Of a stretch of DNA of 8,001 nucleotides, positions 1 to 6,041 are shown in pieces (within the stretch, counting starts at the first letter, position 1; the number at the start of each line of letters is the position of its first letter). Source of the stretch: an uncultured Prevotella sp. (GTDB taxonomy: Bacteria > Bacteroidota > Bacteroidia > Bacteroidales > Bacteroidaceae). The notes under the pieces were generated by a model, which saw only the letters and a list, made by a program, of their open reading frames with translations, was not told the DNA's origin and did no database searches. The position numbers and the translations under genes are program-made. Location of the stretch: the NCBI GenBank assembly GCA_900770845.1, contig CAAGLS010000182.1, forward strand, positions 1-8,001, written 5' to 3'.

Positions 1-22
1 CCAAATATTTCACAGCTTTCAT
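1..22 (-). CDS. Start of an unidentified gene (seven codons visible)
   Basis: An ATG at 22-20 on the minus strand opens a frame reading M-K-A-V-K-Y-L before the window ends. It lies about 20 nt downstream of a good Bacteroidota-type promoter (44-74), and lies beyond the tyrS terminator, so it looks like a separate transcription unit in the same orientation. Seven residues are too few to assign a family or function. The call rests on the start codon plus promoter context alone. Confidence 0.45.
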
Positions 23-43
23 ATAGTCCTTGTTTTGACATTG

Positions 44-74
44 CAAATATCGCTATAATAATTGAGAAAACAAA
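44..74 (-). promoter_or_regulatory. Bacteroidota-type promoter for the gene leaving the left edge
   Basis: Read on the minus strand, TTTG (74-71) is followed after 19 nt by GATATTTG (51-44). The Bacteroidota primary sigma factor consensus is TTTG or TTG, about 19-21 nt, then TAnnTTTG; the -7 box here differs at its first base only. Transcription would start near position 38, giving a leader of roughly 16 nt before the ATG at 22. Confidence 0.6.
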
Positions 75-110
75 GAAATCCCGCCGAAAGGTGAGGGAAT
101 ACGACCTTAA

Positions 111-148
111 ACAAAAAAATAGTCCCATGCCGGTTGGCAGGGGACTAT
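111..148 (-). terminator. Intrinsic terminator of the metK-tyrS operon
   Basis: An 8-bp stem (119-126 with 141-148, ATAGTCCC/GGGACTAT) continues inward with TGCC/GGCA (128-131 with 136-139) around a GGTT loop, interrupted only by an A-G mismatch. On the minus strand the stem is followed directly by a run of seven T (118-112). It sits 41 nt past the tyrS stop codon and is in the right orientation to end the whole minus-strand operon. Confidence 0.92.
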
Positions 149-189
149 GGTGTTTATGTGCGTTGATTCATTTTTTCCGCATGTCAGGC

Positions 190-1488
190 TTATCTCACCG
201 TGATGAGGTAGTAGTTCTTCTTGCCCCTCTGCACGAGCAGGTATTTGCCGTCGATGAGGTCGTTGGTGGTGATGGGCTGGTCAAAGGCATTGAGCTTCTC
301 CTTGTTCAGGCTCACGCCGTTGCCTTTCACCATCTTGCGCATCTCGCTCTTGCTGGGGAATATCTGCCATCCCTCGCGGCAGAACACGTCTACGGCGGGC
401 TGGCCGAGCTGGTCCTTGTCGAGCTCGTAGTGGGGCACGTCCTTGAACACGTCGTTGAGCGTGGCCTCGTCGAGCTGGGCCAGACTGTCCTTGGTGGCCT
501 TGCCGAAGAGAATGTTGCTGGCTGCGATGGCCATGTCGAGGTCGTCCTTGCCGTGCACCATGGTGGTGACCTCCTCTGCCAGGCGGCGCTGCAGCGTGCG
601 GCGGCCTGGATCCTGTCGGTGCTCCTCTATGAGGGCGTTGATGGTGGGCTGGTCGAGGTCGGTGAATATCTTGATGTAGCGTTCTGCATCGTCGTCGGTC
701 ACGTTGAGCCAGAACTGGTAGAACGCGTAGGGTGTGGTGCGGTTGCGGTCGAGCCACACGTTGCCGCTCTCGGTCTTGCCGAACTTCTTGCCGTCGGCCT
801 TGGTGATGAGCGGGCAGGTGAGGCAGTAGGCCTCGGCCTCGTTGCCCAGCGTGCGGCGGATGAGTTCCGTGCCGGTGGTCATGTTGCCCCACTGGTCGTT
901 GCCGCCGAGCTGCAGGCGCACGCCGTGCTTGCGGTAGAGGTAGAGGAAGTCATATCCCTGCAGCAGCTGGTAGGTGAACTCGGTGAAGGAGAGTCCGTCG
1001 CGTGCCTCGCCGTTGAGCCGTTTCTGCACGCTGTCCTTGGCCATCATGTAGTTCACGGTGATGTGCTTGCCCACGTCGCGCACGAAGTCGAGGAAGCGGT
1101 AGTCCTTCATCCAGTCGTAGTTGTTGACCAGCTCGGCCTTGTTGGGCTCGTCGCCGTCGAAGTTGAGGAAGCGGCTTGCCTGCTTCTTGATGGCCTCCTG
1201 GTTGTGGTAGAGCGTGTCCTGGTCGAGCAGGTTGCGCTCCTGGCTCTTGCCGGATGGGTCACCGATCATTCCCGTAGCACCGCCCACGAGCAGGTAGGGC
1301 TTGTGGCCGCACCGCTGCAGATGCCGCAGCATCATGATGCCACAGAGGTGGCCGATGTGGAGCGAGTCGGCTGTGGGGTCGGTTCCCAAATAGGCCGACA
1401 CGAGGTGAGTGTTGAGGTACTCTTCGGTGCCCGGCATGATTTGCGCGAGCATGCCACGCCATTTGAGTTCTTCTACGAAATTCTTCAT
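190..1488 (-). CDS. tyrS: Tyrosine--tRNA ligase
   Basis: This cytoplasmic class I aminoacyl-tRNA synthetase joins tyrosine to tRNA-Tyr using ATP. The 432-residue protein has the usual bacterial length. Visible signatures are the HIGH motif in SLHIGHL (residues 44-47), the YQLLQGYDF tyrosine-pocket segment (about 173-181), GGNDQWGN (about 195-202) and the KMSKS-equivalent loop KFGKT (235-239). A C-terminal S4-like tRNA-binding region is recognisable around residues 373-430 (SKSEMRKMVKGNGVSLN). The ATG at 1488 is chosen because the N-terminus aligns with the family and a 67-nt gap separates it from yidD upstream. I see no convincing TAnnTTTG promoter in that gap, so it is probably the last gene of the operon, closed by the terminator at 111-148. 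I am nearly certain of the function. Confidence 0.98.
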   Translation of the reverse strand: MKNFVEELKWRGMLAQIMPGTEEYLNTHLVSAYLGTDPTADSLHIGHLCGIMMLRHLQRCGHKPYLLVGGATGMIGDPSGKSQERNLLDQDTLYHNQEAIKKQASRFLNFDGDEPNKAELVNNYDWMKDYRFLDFVRDVGKHITVNYMMAKDSVQKRLNGEARDGLSFTEFTYQLLQGYDFLYLYRKHGVRLQLGGNDQWGNMTTGTELIRRTLGNEAEAYCLTCPLITKADGKKFGKTESGNVWLDRNRTTPYAFYQFWLNVTDDDAERYIKIFTDLDQPTINALIEEHRQDPGRRTLQRRLAEEVTTMVHGKDDLDMAIAASNILFGKATKDSLAQLDEATLNDVFKDVPHYELDKDQLGQPAVDVFCREGWQIFPSKSEMRKMVKGNGVSLNKEKLNAFDQPITTNDLIDGKYLLVQRGKKNYYLITVR

Positions 1489-1555
1489 CGTAATAGCAAT
1501 TTAAACTTCAATTGTGATTATATAAAAAAACTTCAGAAATGCTGTTTTCGGAGTG

Positions 1556-1834
1556 TCACGGCACGGGGTCGTAGCCGCTTCCGCCCCAGGGATTGCAGCG
1601 GAGTATTCGCCATACGGCCAAGAGGAGTCCCTTGATGGGGCCATACTTGAGCAGCGCCTGGCGGGCGTATTCGGAGCAGGTGGGCGTGAACCGGCAGGAG
1701 GGCGGCGTGAAGGGCGTGATGCATTTCTGGTAGAACAGGATGGGCAGCACGAGCGCCCACGTCAGCGGAAGCCCCAACATGTAGAGTGCCCTGCCCATCT
1801 TGCTGCGCTGTCTTGGCCGGGGCGTGTGGCTCAT
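1556..1834 (-). CDS. yidD: Membrane protein insertion efficiency factor YidD
   Basis: The 92-residue protein belongs to the YidD family, small proteins at the inner face of the membrane that are thought to help YidC/Sec insert membrane proteins. After a basic N-terminus (about 1-17) comes a hydrophobic, probably amphipathic or membrane-bound stretch (about 18-36). The family hallmark follows: YQKCITPFTPPSCRFTPTCS (about 35-54), then a YG-PIKG segment and the terminal GGSGYDPVP. Cysteines at about 38, 47, 53 and 80 are the conserved ones. The reading frame remains open upstream to 2041, but that part is an out-of-frame read of rnpA. The ATG at 1834 overlaps the rnpA stop in an ATGA, which fixes the start and suggests translational coupling. 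Elsewhere yidD usually sits between rnpA and yidC; here tyrS follows. Confidence 0.97.
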   Translation of the reverse strand: MSHTPRPRQRSKMGRALYMLGLPLTWALVLPILFYQKCITPFTPPSCRFTPTCSEYARQALLKYGPIKGLLLAVWRILRCNPWGGSGYDPVP

Positions 1835-2220
1835 AGTCTTTCCCCCATTCTGTGGAGCAGCTTCTCCACCTTTCGCTCCACCTCTTCCGAGTCGTGCAGG
1901 CTGTCGTCGAGCCAGATGAAGGCCACGTCCATGGTCTCGTCCCTCTCGCCCAGCTTGTCGAGGAGCAGGTGCTTCTTCAGTCTGAAGGCCTCCCTCACCT
2001 GCCTCTTCACCCGGTTGCGCTTGACGGCGCGCTTGAAGCACTTCTTAGGCACGCTGACGAGCATCTGCAGGATTTCCTCGTCGGCGAACCGCTTGCGGCA
2101 CACGTATACGGCCCTGAGGGGAAAGACGGTCATGCTGCGGTGGGAGCTGCTGCCAAACAGTTCCTCTATGGCGGTGCGGCTGCACAGTCTTTCTCTCTTG
2201 CTCAGGGTGTTGCCTCTCAT
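1831..2220 (-). CDS. rnpA: Ribonuclease P protein component
   Basis: RnpA is the small basic protein subunit that works with the RNase P RNA to remove 5' leaders from pre-tRNAs. The 129-residue product has the expected length. It starts with the family's TLSKRERLCSR-type opening, has the FPLRAVYV strand (about 33-40), and carries the RNR signature KRAVKRNRVKRQVREAFR (about 63-80). I use the ATG at 2220; an in-frame TTG at 2229 would add only three residues and fits the family no better. The stop overlaps the yidD ATG by 4 nt, and hemD ends 14 nt upstream. The usual upstream partner rpmH (ribosomal protein L34) is absent; hemD takes its place. The RNase P RNA gene is not in the window. Confidence 0.96.
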   Translation of the reverse strand: MRGNTLSKRERLCSRTAIEELFGSSSHRSMTVFPLRAVYVCRKRFADEEILQMLVSVPKKCFKRAVKRNRVKRQVREAFRLKKHLLLDKLGERDETMDVAFIWLDDSLHDSEEVERKVEKLLHRMGERL

Positions 2221-2234
2221 AGGCGTCAAGTCTC

Positions 2235-2984
2235 TTACTTGCTGTTCTCTTTCAGATAGGCCTTCAGGGCCGATGTCATGGAGGGATAGTTCTTCGAGGG
2301 GGCCTGCAGGTCGAGGCGCAGTCCCTCGGCCTCCACGGCGTTAGCCGTGGCCGGGCCAAAGGCGGCTATCTTGATGTCGCCCTGCTTGAAGTCGGGGAAG
2401 TTCTTCTTCAGCGCCTTCACGCCGGTGGGGCTGAAGAAGGCTATCAGGTCGAAGTCGAACTTCTTCTTCTGCTCCTCGGTGAAGTCGTTGCTCACGGTGG
2501 TGTACATCACGCACTCCTTGTGCTGCAGCTTCTTGCTGTCGAGGAGCTTGGCGATGCTGTCGTTGTGGACGCTGCTCAGTGGCACGAGGTATTTCTCGCC
2601 CTTGTGCTTCACCATCTGTGGCAGCAGGTCGTCGATCTTTCCCGTGTTGCCGAAGAAGATCTTTCGCTTGCGGTACTGCACATACTTCTGGATGTAGAGT
2701 GCGATGGTCTCGATGACGCAGAAATACTTCATCTCCTCTGGGATGGTGATGCGCATTTCCTTGGCCAGTTTGAAGTAGTTGTCGATGGCATGGCGCGAGG
2801 TGAACACCACGGCGGAATAGTCGAGCAGGTTGATGCGCTGCTGGCGGAATTCCTTGGCTGTGAGGCCTTCCACCTTGAAGAAGGGATGGAAGACACACTC
2901 AACCCCAAATTCCTTCTCAATGTCATAATAAGGCGACTTGTCACTTGCCGGCTTGGGCTGTGAAATGAGTATTTTCTTAATCAT
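2235..2984 (-). CDS. hemD: Uroporphyrinogen-III synthase family protein (HemD)
   Basis: Uroporphyrinogen-III synthase cyclises hydroxymethylbilane with inversion of ring D, the branch point to heme, siroheme and cobalamin. The 249-residue protein has the typical length and the expected two-lobe pattern: an ISQPKP opening (about 7-12), VFTSRHAIDNYF (about 60-71) in the first lobe, then IAFFSPTGVKAL (about 171-182) and IAAFGPATANAVEAEGL (about 196-212), with a K-YPSMTSAL tail (about 221-230). HemD sequences are poorly conserved, so family membership is more secure than enzymatic activity. It starts 6 nt after the DUF4271 stop and ends 14 nt before rnpA, deep inside the operon, with no other tetrapyrrole gene visible. 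That isolation leaves open a role other than heme synthesis. Confidence 0.87.
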   Translation of the reverse strand: MIKKILISQPKPASDKSPYYDIEKEFGVECVFHPFFKVEGLTAKEFRQQRINLLDYSAVVFTSRHAIDNYFKLAKEMRITIPEEMKYFCVIETIALYIQKYVQYRKRKIFFGNTGKIDDLLPQMVKHKGEKYLVPLSSVHNDSIAKLLDSKKLQHKECVMYTTVSNDFTEEQKKKFDFDLIAFFSPTGVKALKKNFPDFKQGDIKIAAFGPATANAVEAEGLRLDLQAPSKNYPSMTSALKAYLKENSK

Positions 2985-2990
2985 CGGATC

Positions 2991-3884
2991 CTATAAAGTT
3001 ATTCTCAGAAAGTTACTTACATATAGCAATATGCCCGCCAAGATACTGGCGGGGACAATTTCAAGCGCACAAAAGTACAAAATATTTTGCAGATAGACGT
3101 TTTTCTTTCTAAAAAAGATGACCGAGGAGCGGTAAAGCGTTAGTAATTTGACAATTCCAACCACGGCGATGATATACAGCAGCATCTTCGTGGGGTTGGT
3201 CTTGAGATAGGCGCAGAGCAGCACCGCGGGCAGCAGCAGCACCCCCTCGGTGGAGACCAGGAAGAGGTAGGCGTGGGCCCAGAGGCTCGTCTGCTTGCGG
3301 TTGAAGAACACCCAGCCGGTAATCCAATAGAGCAGCAGCTTCACGAAGAAGTAGGCCGCCACGATTCCCGTATAGATGGCTATCTCCTTGTATTTGTCGG
3401 TGAAGTTGACGCTCGTGTCGCCATTGTGCCAATAGAAGAAGTAGAGCAGGCCCACGAGCAGGGAGGTCTGCAGGGCGAGGAAGATTTGGAAGCGCACCTC
3501 GTTGGAGGTCTCGGTGATGTCGCTGAACTCGCGTCGCGGCACGGAGAAGAAGCTCTTGGCCTGGCGGGCGATGAAGCGGTAGCTCTGGGCCGAGGCGAAG
3601 AGGGCCAGCAGGAAGCAGGCCAGGAGCAGCGAGGTGATGAAGTTGTCGTTGGCGATGTTGTAGGGCACAGGCTCCCCCTGCTCGCCCACGCCTGCTCCCC
3701 CGCGCTCCACGAAGAGCGTGTCGCCCGAGAGGATGGAGGTGATGTGGGTGGAGTCCTCAAAGACATCGGCATGCAGCTCGCCCACGTCCACCGGCTTCTG
3801 CTTGGGCAGGCGCTTTAAACATGCTGGCACCTCATTTACGGGTGCCAGCGTGTCGGTGAATAATATCGTGTCGTTTGAGTTCAT
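2991..3884 (-). CDS. Polytopic membrane protein, DUF4271-like
   Basis: The function of this 297-residue protein is unknown. The first 80 residues are soluble, acidic and low in complexity, without an obvious signal peptide. About six hydrophobic segments follow, near residues 82-102, 133-152, 168-194, 200-227, 233-253 and 265-290. There is a basic loop after the first (RFIARQAKSFFSVPRREF) and a tyrosine/arginine-rich loop after the fifth. Size, topology and its place directly ahead of hemD match the DUF4271 membrane proteins that I recall sitting beside hemD in Bacteroidota. That assignment comes from memory of the family, not from a search. Gaps are 51 nt to metK and 6 nt to hemD, so translation with hemD may be coupled. 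A role tied to the HemD-like protein is possible but only inferred from position. Confidence 0.8.
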   Translation of the reverse strand: MNSNDTILFTDTLAPVNEVPACLKRLPKQKPVDVGELHADVFEDSTHITSILSGDTLFVERGGAGVGEQGEPVPYNIANDNFITSLLLACFLLALFASAQSYRFIARQAKSFFSVPRREFSDITETSNEVRFQIFLALQTSLLVGLLYFFYWHNGDTSVNFTDKYKEIAIYTGIVAAYFFVKLLLYWITGWVFFNRKQTSLWAHAYLFLVSTEGVLLLPAVLLCAYLKTNPTKMLLYIIAVVGIVKLLTLYRSSVIFFRKKNVYLQNILYFCALEIVPASILAGILLYVSNFLRITL

Positions 3885-3935
3885 TGTCTCTTGTTGTGGG
3901 GGCTTGCCGCCCCGTCCCCTTGCATTGTGGTGTCC

Positions 3936-5237
3936 TTACTTGAGGTGGAACGCCTTCTTGATGTCGTCCACGCGGTCGAGCTTCTCCCATGTGAAGAGCT
4001 CCACGTCCATGGGCTTGGTCTCGTGGTAGAGGCTGCTGAACACCTTGTGTGTGGTCTCGTTCCTGCGGCCCATGTGGCCGTAGGAGGCTGTCTCGAAGTA
4101 GATGGGCCGGCGGAGCTGCAGCCGCTGCTCGATGGCCCTGGGGCGCAGGTCGAAGAGCTGGGCCACCTTCTTGGCTATCTCGCTGTCCGTCATGCCGACG
4201 TGGCTCTTGCCGTAGGTGTTGACATACACGCTCACGGGCTCGGCCACGCCGATGGCGTAGGCCACCTGCACGAGCATCTCGTCGCTCACTCCCGCGGCCA
4301 CCATGTTCTTGGCTATCCAGCGCGCGGCGTAGGTGGCGGAGCGGTCCACTTTCGAGGGATCCTTTCCCGAGAAGGCGCCGCCGCCGTGCGCGCCGCGTCC
4401 GCCGTAGGTGTCCACGATGATCTTGCGCCCCGTGAGGCCCGTGTCGCCGTGGGGGCCGCCAATGACGAACTTGCCCGTGGGATTGACCAGGTATTTGATG
4501 TCGTCGTGGAAGAGGGCCTTCACCTTCGGGCCCACCTGTTGCAGCACGCGGGGCATGAGGATATGGATCACGTCCTCGCGGATTCTCGAGAGCATCCGCT
4601 CGTCGGCCTCGCGCTGTGCCTTCTCCGGGTCGGCGGCGCCGGGCGAGGGCTGGATGAACTCGTCGTGCTGGGTGCTCACCACGATGGTGTCGATGCGCTC
4701 CGGCACTCCGTCGTCGCTGTACTGCACGGTCACCTGGCTCTTGGCGTCGGGGCGCAGGTAGGTCATCTGCCTGCCCTCCTTGCGTATGTCGGCGAGGACG
4801 CGCATGATGAGGTGGGCCAGGTCGATGGTCACGGGCATGTAGTTCTCCGTCTCGTTGGTGGCGTAGCCGAACATCATTCCCTGGTCGCCGGCTCCCTGCT
4901 CCATGGCGTCGGCGCGGCTCACGCCGCGGTCGATGTCGTCGCTCTGCTCGTGGATGGCAGTGAGGATGCCGCAGCTGTTGCCGTCAAACTGGTAGTCGCT
5001 TTTGGTGTAGCCGATGCGCTTGATGGTCTTGCGCGCTATGGCCTGCAGGTCGATGTAGGCGGATGAGCGCACCTCGCCCATGATGACCACCTGCCCCGTG
5101 GTTACGAAAGTCTCGATGGCGCAGTGGGCATTGGGGTCGTAGGCGAGAAACTGGTCGAGGAGTGCGTCTGAGATTTGGTCGGCCACCTTGTCGGGGTGTC
5201 CCTCAGACACCGATTCTGATGAAAATAGATAAGACAT
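3936..5237 (-). CDS. metK: S-adenosylmethionine synthetase
   Basis: MetK makes S-adenosylmethionine from methionine and ATP in the cytoplasm, supplying methylation and radical-SAM chemistry. The 433-residue protein is somewhat longer than the common form of about 385-400 residues, with extra sequence in the middle (about 195-245) and at the C-terminus (about 400-433). Key motifs are intact: GHPDK (13-17) for ATP, GAGDQG (115-120), GGPHGDTGLTGRK (260-272) with the phosphate-binding region, and the glycine-rich loop GGGAFSGKD (285-293). The ATG at 5237 is chosen because MSYLFSSESVSEGHPDK is the standard start. It is the first gene of the minus-strand operon, with a strong promoter at 5359-5390 and a leader of about 115 nt. 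A short out-of-frame reading frame (5280-5203) overlaps its start. Confidence 0.99.
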   Translation of the reverse strand: MSYLFSSESVSEGHPDKVADQISDALLDQFLAYDPNAHCAIETFVTTGQVVIMGEVRSSAYIDLQAIARKTIKRIGYTKSDYQFDGNSCGILTAIHEQSDDIDRGVSRADAMEQGAGDQGMMFGYATNETENYMPVTIDLAHLIMRVLADIRKEGRQMTYLRPDAKSQVTVQYSDDGVPERIDTIVVSTQHDEFIQPSPGAADPEKAQREADERMLSRIREDVIHILMPRVLQQVGPKVKALFHDDIKYLVNPTGKFVIGGPHGDTGLTGRKIIVDTYGGRGAHGGGAFSGKDPSKVDRSATYAARWIAKNMVAAGVSDEMLVQVAYAIGVAEPVSVYVNTYGKSHVGMTDSEIAKKVAQLFDLRPRAIEQRLQLRRPIYFETASYGHMGRRNETTHKVFSSLYHETKPMDVELFTWEKLDRVDDIKKAFHLK

Positions 5238-5352
5238 GATACTGATAAGCGTTTCTGTGGCAAACCTGCGAATTCACCATGTTGAATAATAAGAGAAATC
5301 TGAGGGGAAATGAGCATACAGACACGCAGACTACTGCCTCGGCTCATCTTTG
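5238..5352 (-). other. metK 5' leader with possible structure and an overlapping uORF
   Basis: The stretch between the predicted transcription start (about 5352) and the metK ATG is about 115 nt. On the minus strand ATGAGC (5347-5342) and GCTCAT (near 5317-5312) could close a long stem around a GCAG/CTGC inner pairing. Downstream, an ATG at 5280 opens a 25-codon frame that ends at 5203, overlapping the metK start in another frame. I do not recognise a known SAM riboswitch consensus here. The leader is longer than needed, which is the only hint of regulation. Confidence 0.35.
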
Positions 5353-5358
5353 CGGGTG

Positions 5359-5390
5359 CAAAGTTACCGCTTTTCGATGGAATAAACAAA
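5359..5390 (-). promoter_or_regulatory. Promoter of the metK operon
   Basis: On the minus strand TTTG (5390-5387) is followed after exactly 20 nt by TAACTTTG (5366-5359). Both boxes match the Bacteroidota primary-sigma consensus perfectly (TTTG, 19-21 nt, TAnnTTTG). Transcription should begin around 5352 and run through metK, the DUF4271-like gene, hemD, rnpA, yidD and tyrS to the terminator at 111-148; none of the inner gaps shows a comparable promoter. Confidence 0.9.
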
Positions 5391-5427
5391 TACTTCCAGC
5401 CAAAAAACTTTCGCCCGCATGATTCAT

Positions 5428-5448
5428 GAGCCTGAGGCTCTGTTTTTT
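5428..5448 (+). terminator. Terminator-like hairpin with no gene before it
   Basis: GAGCC (5428-5432) and GGCTC (5436-5440) form a 5-bp stem with a TGA loop, followed after two bases by T6 (5443-5448) on the plus strand. The form is that of a small intrinsic terminator, but no plus-strand gene ends here. It could stop antisense transcription moving away from the metK region, end a small unannotated RNA, or be a relic. The stem is short, so efficiency is uncertain. Confidence 0.4.
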
Positions 5449-5506
5449 GGGTCTTGGAAGATGATGGATGGGATGCGGCTTCATCATCCACCTGCTGCCG
5501 TTGGGT

Positions 5507-5540
5507 CGTGGCGGCCTTTGGGATAGGCCATCCATCCACG
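5507..5540. repeat. Compound inverted repeat
   Basis: CGTGG (5507-5511) can pair with CCACG (5536-5540), and inside it GGCC (5513-5516) with GGCC (5526-5529), leaving a 9-nt loop and an asymmetric bulge. It lies just upstream of the 22-bp repeat array. No T run follows, so it is not a standard terminator. Function unknown. Confidence 0.4.
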
Positions 5541-5558
5541 AAGGGCCGCACGCTTTGG

Positions 5559-5646
5559 TTTCGTGGCAACTGTCACGGACTATCGTGCCAATTGTCACAG
5601 ACTTTCGTGCCAGTTGTCACAGACTAACGAGTCAGTTGTCACAGAT
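5559..5646. repeat. Four-copy 22-bp direct repeat with internal dyads
   Basis: Four contiguous 22-bp units lie at 5559-5580, 5581-5602, 5603-5624 and 5625-5646, with no spacers. The shared pattern is T-nn-CGTG-CAnnTGTCAC-GAC; units 2 and 3 differ at only two positions. Each unit carries a partial palindrome TGnCAnnTGnCA (5564-5575, 5586-5597, 5608-5619, and a weaker one in unit 4). A 22-bp period is close to two helical turns, so the dyads would face the same side of the DNA. It could be an array of protein-binding sites or a neutral tandem repeat. The lack of unique spacers rules out CRISPR. Confidence 0.88.
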
Positions 5647-5720
5647 GTTGTCCAAACGATTGGGCTGTGGTTTAACGCTACATTCTTCGGATTCCAGCGC
5701 TTTCTCCTTGGGTGACTATT

Positions 5721-5784
5721 CCCCTCCCTTGGAGGAAAGTGGTTAGGGGGTGGGTTCCTTTAGGGCCGGCACGAGGCGCGGCCC
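5721..5784. repeat. G/C-rich palindromes, possibly REP-like
   Basis: CCTCC (5723-5727) and GGAGG (5731-5735) form a tight hairpin with a 3-nt loop, flanked by further C and G runs (to 5750). A second hairpin follows: GGGCCG (5763-5768) with CGGCCC (5779-5784) around a 10-nt loop. Neither has a T tract. Similar C/G-run palindromes recur between genes in many Bacteroidota genomes, to my recollection, so a dispersed REP-like element is possible; one window cannot show that it is repeated in the genome. Confidence 0.4.
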
Positions 5785-5916
5785 CTGCAAGCGGATGTTT
5801 GCGGAACCCCTGCCCATCCTGCTTCCTAATTTGCCGCTTGGCCGTCTTTTCCTGTCTTTTAGGACCATGAATGAAAAAAACGGCGACTATTGTATATAGG
5901 TGTGGGAAAATATGAG

Positions 5917-5924
5917 TACCTTTG
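5917..5924 (+). promoter_or_regulatory. -7 box of the first glycosyltransferase promoter
   Basis: TACCTTTG matches TAnnTTTG exactly, and lies 117 nt before the gene. A canonical TTTG is not at the ideal distance upstream, but a 13-base block AGGTGTGGGAAAA just ahead is nearly the same in unit B. That conservation supports a functional promoter despite the weak -33 box. The start would be near 5931. Confidence 0.75.
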
Positions 5925-5930
5925 CGGAAA

Positions 5931-6041
5931 AATCGGCAAGTGGCACGCTTAACATTACTGAAAGACTGCCTTCTGCGCGGGGTGGCCGGTCGTTGTGCCG
6001 CATAGTGTTGCCATACCCCCATAAGAGAATATGAACTACAA
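5931..6041 (+). other. Leader of the first glycosyltransferase gene, possibly structured
   Basis: The leader is about 110 nt. GGCAC (5942-5946) can pair with GTGCC (5995-5999) to close a domain, within which GAC/GTC and GCC/GGC (5964-5970 with 5984-5991) could pair. The leader in front of the second copy keeps the outer arms and can form a different inner stem at the same place. No Shine-Dalgarno is present. A 4-codon frame (ATG at 6031, M-N-Y-K) ends in a TGA overlapping the gene's ATG. Confidence 0.4.

Larger units (their letters stand above)
5391..5912. other. Long divergent intergenic region without a convincing gene
   Basis: About 520 nt separate the metK promoter from the first glycosyltransferase promoter. 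Short open frames exist on both strands but none has a family resemblance, a good start or codon use like the neighbours, so I call no gene. What it does hold is listed separately: a hairpin with T6 (5428-5448), a compound inverted repeat (5507-5540), a four-copy 22-bp direct repeat (5559-5646) and G/C-rich palindromes (5721-5784). A 7-bp inverted repeat GATGATG/CATCATC also lies at 5460-5466 and 5482-5488. Confidence 0.7.

Noticed and set aside
1489..1555. Separate promoter or yidD terminator before tyrS
   Set aside because: A T7 run is present on the minus strand but is preceded by only a 4-bp possible stem, and no TAnnTTTG box is found, so neither call is supported.
91..1635. A 514-codon plus-strand open frame opposite tyrS
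   Set aside because: It is a mirror of tyrS codon bias: rich in Val, Leu, Ala, Glu and His, with no recognisable family, and it runs through the tyrS terminator and past the tyrS start. tyrS itself is unmistakable.
3899..3913. Terminator between metK and the DUF4271-like gene
   Set aside because: GGGGC/GCCCC can form a 5-bp stem but no T run follows on the minus strand, and no promoter follows for the next gene, so read-through is more likely.
3891..5066. A 391-codon plus-strand open frame opposite metK
   Set aside because: It has the same antisense artefact composition, with no domain or start signal; metK on the other strand is certain.
5238..5352. SAM riboswitch in the metK leader
   Set aside because: Leader length and gene make it tempting, but I cannot match the core motifs of a known SAM riboswitch class; only a loosely paired leader is visible.
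5559..5646. CRISPR array
   Set aside because: The units adjoin without unique spacers, are too short for a repeat-spacer pattern, and no cas gene is near.
5468..5746. A 92-codon plus-strand open frame through the 22-bp repeats
   Set aside because: The frame is open mainly because of the repeats; there is no plausible start signal or family similarity, and it ends in the palindromic region.
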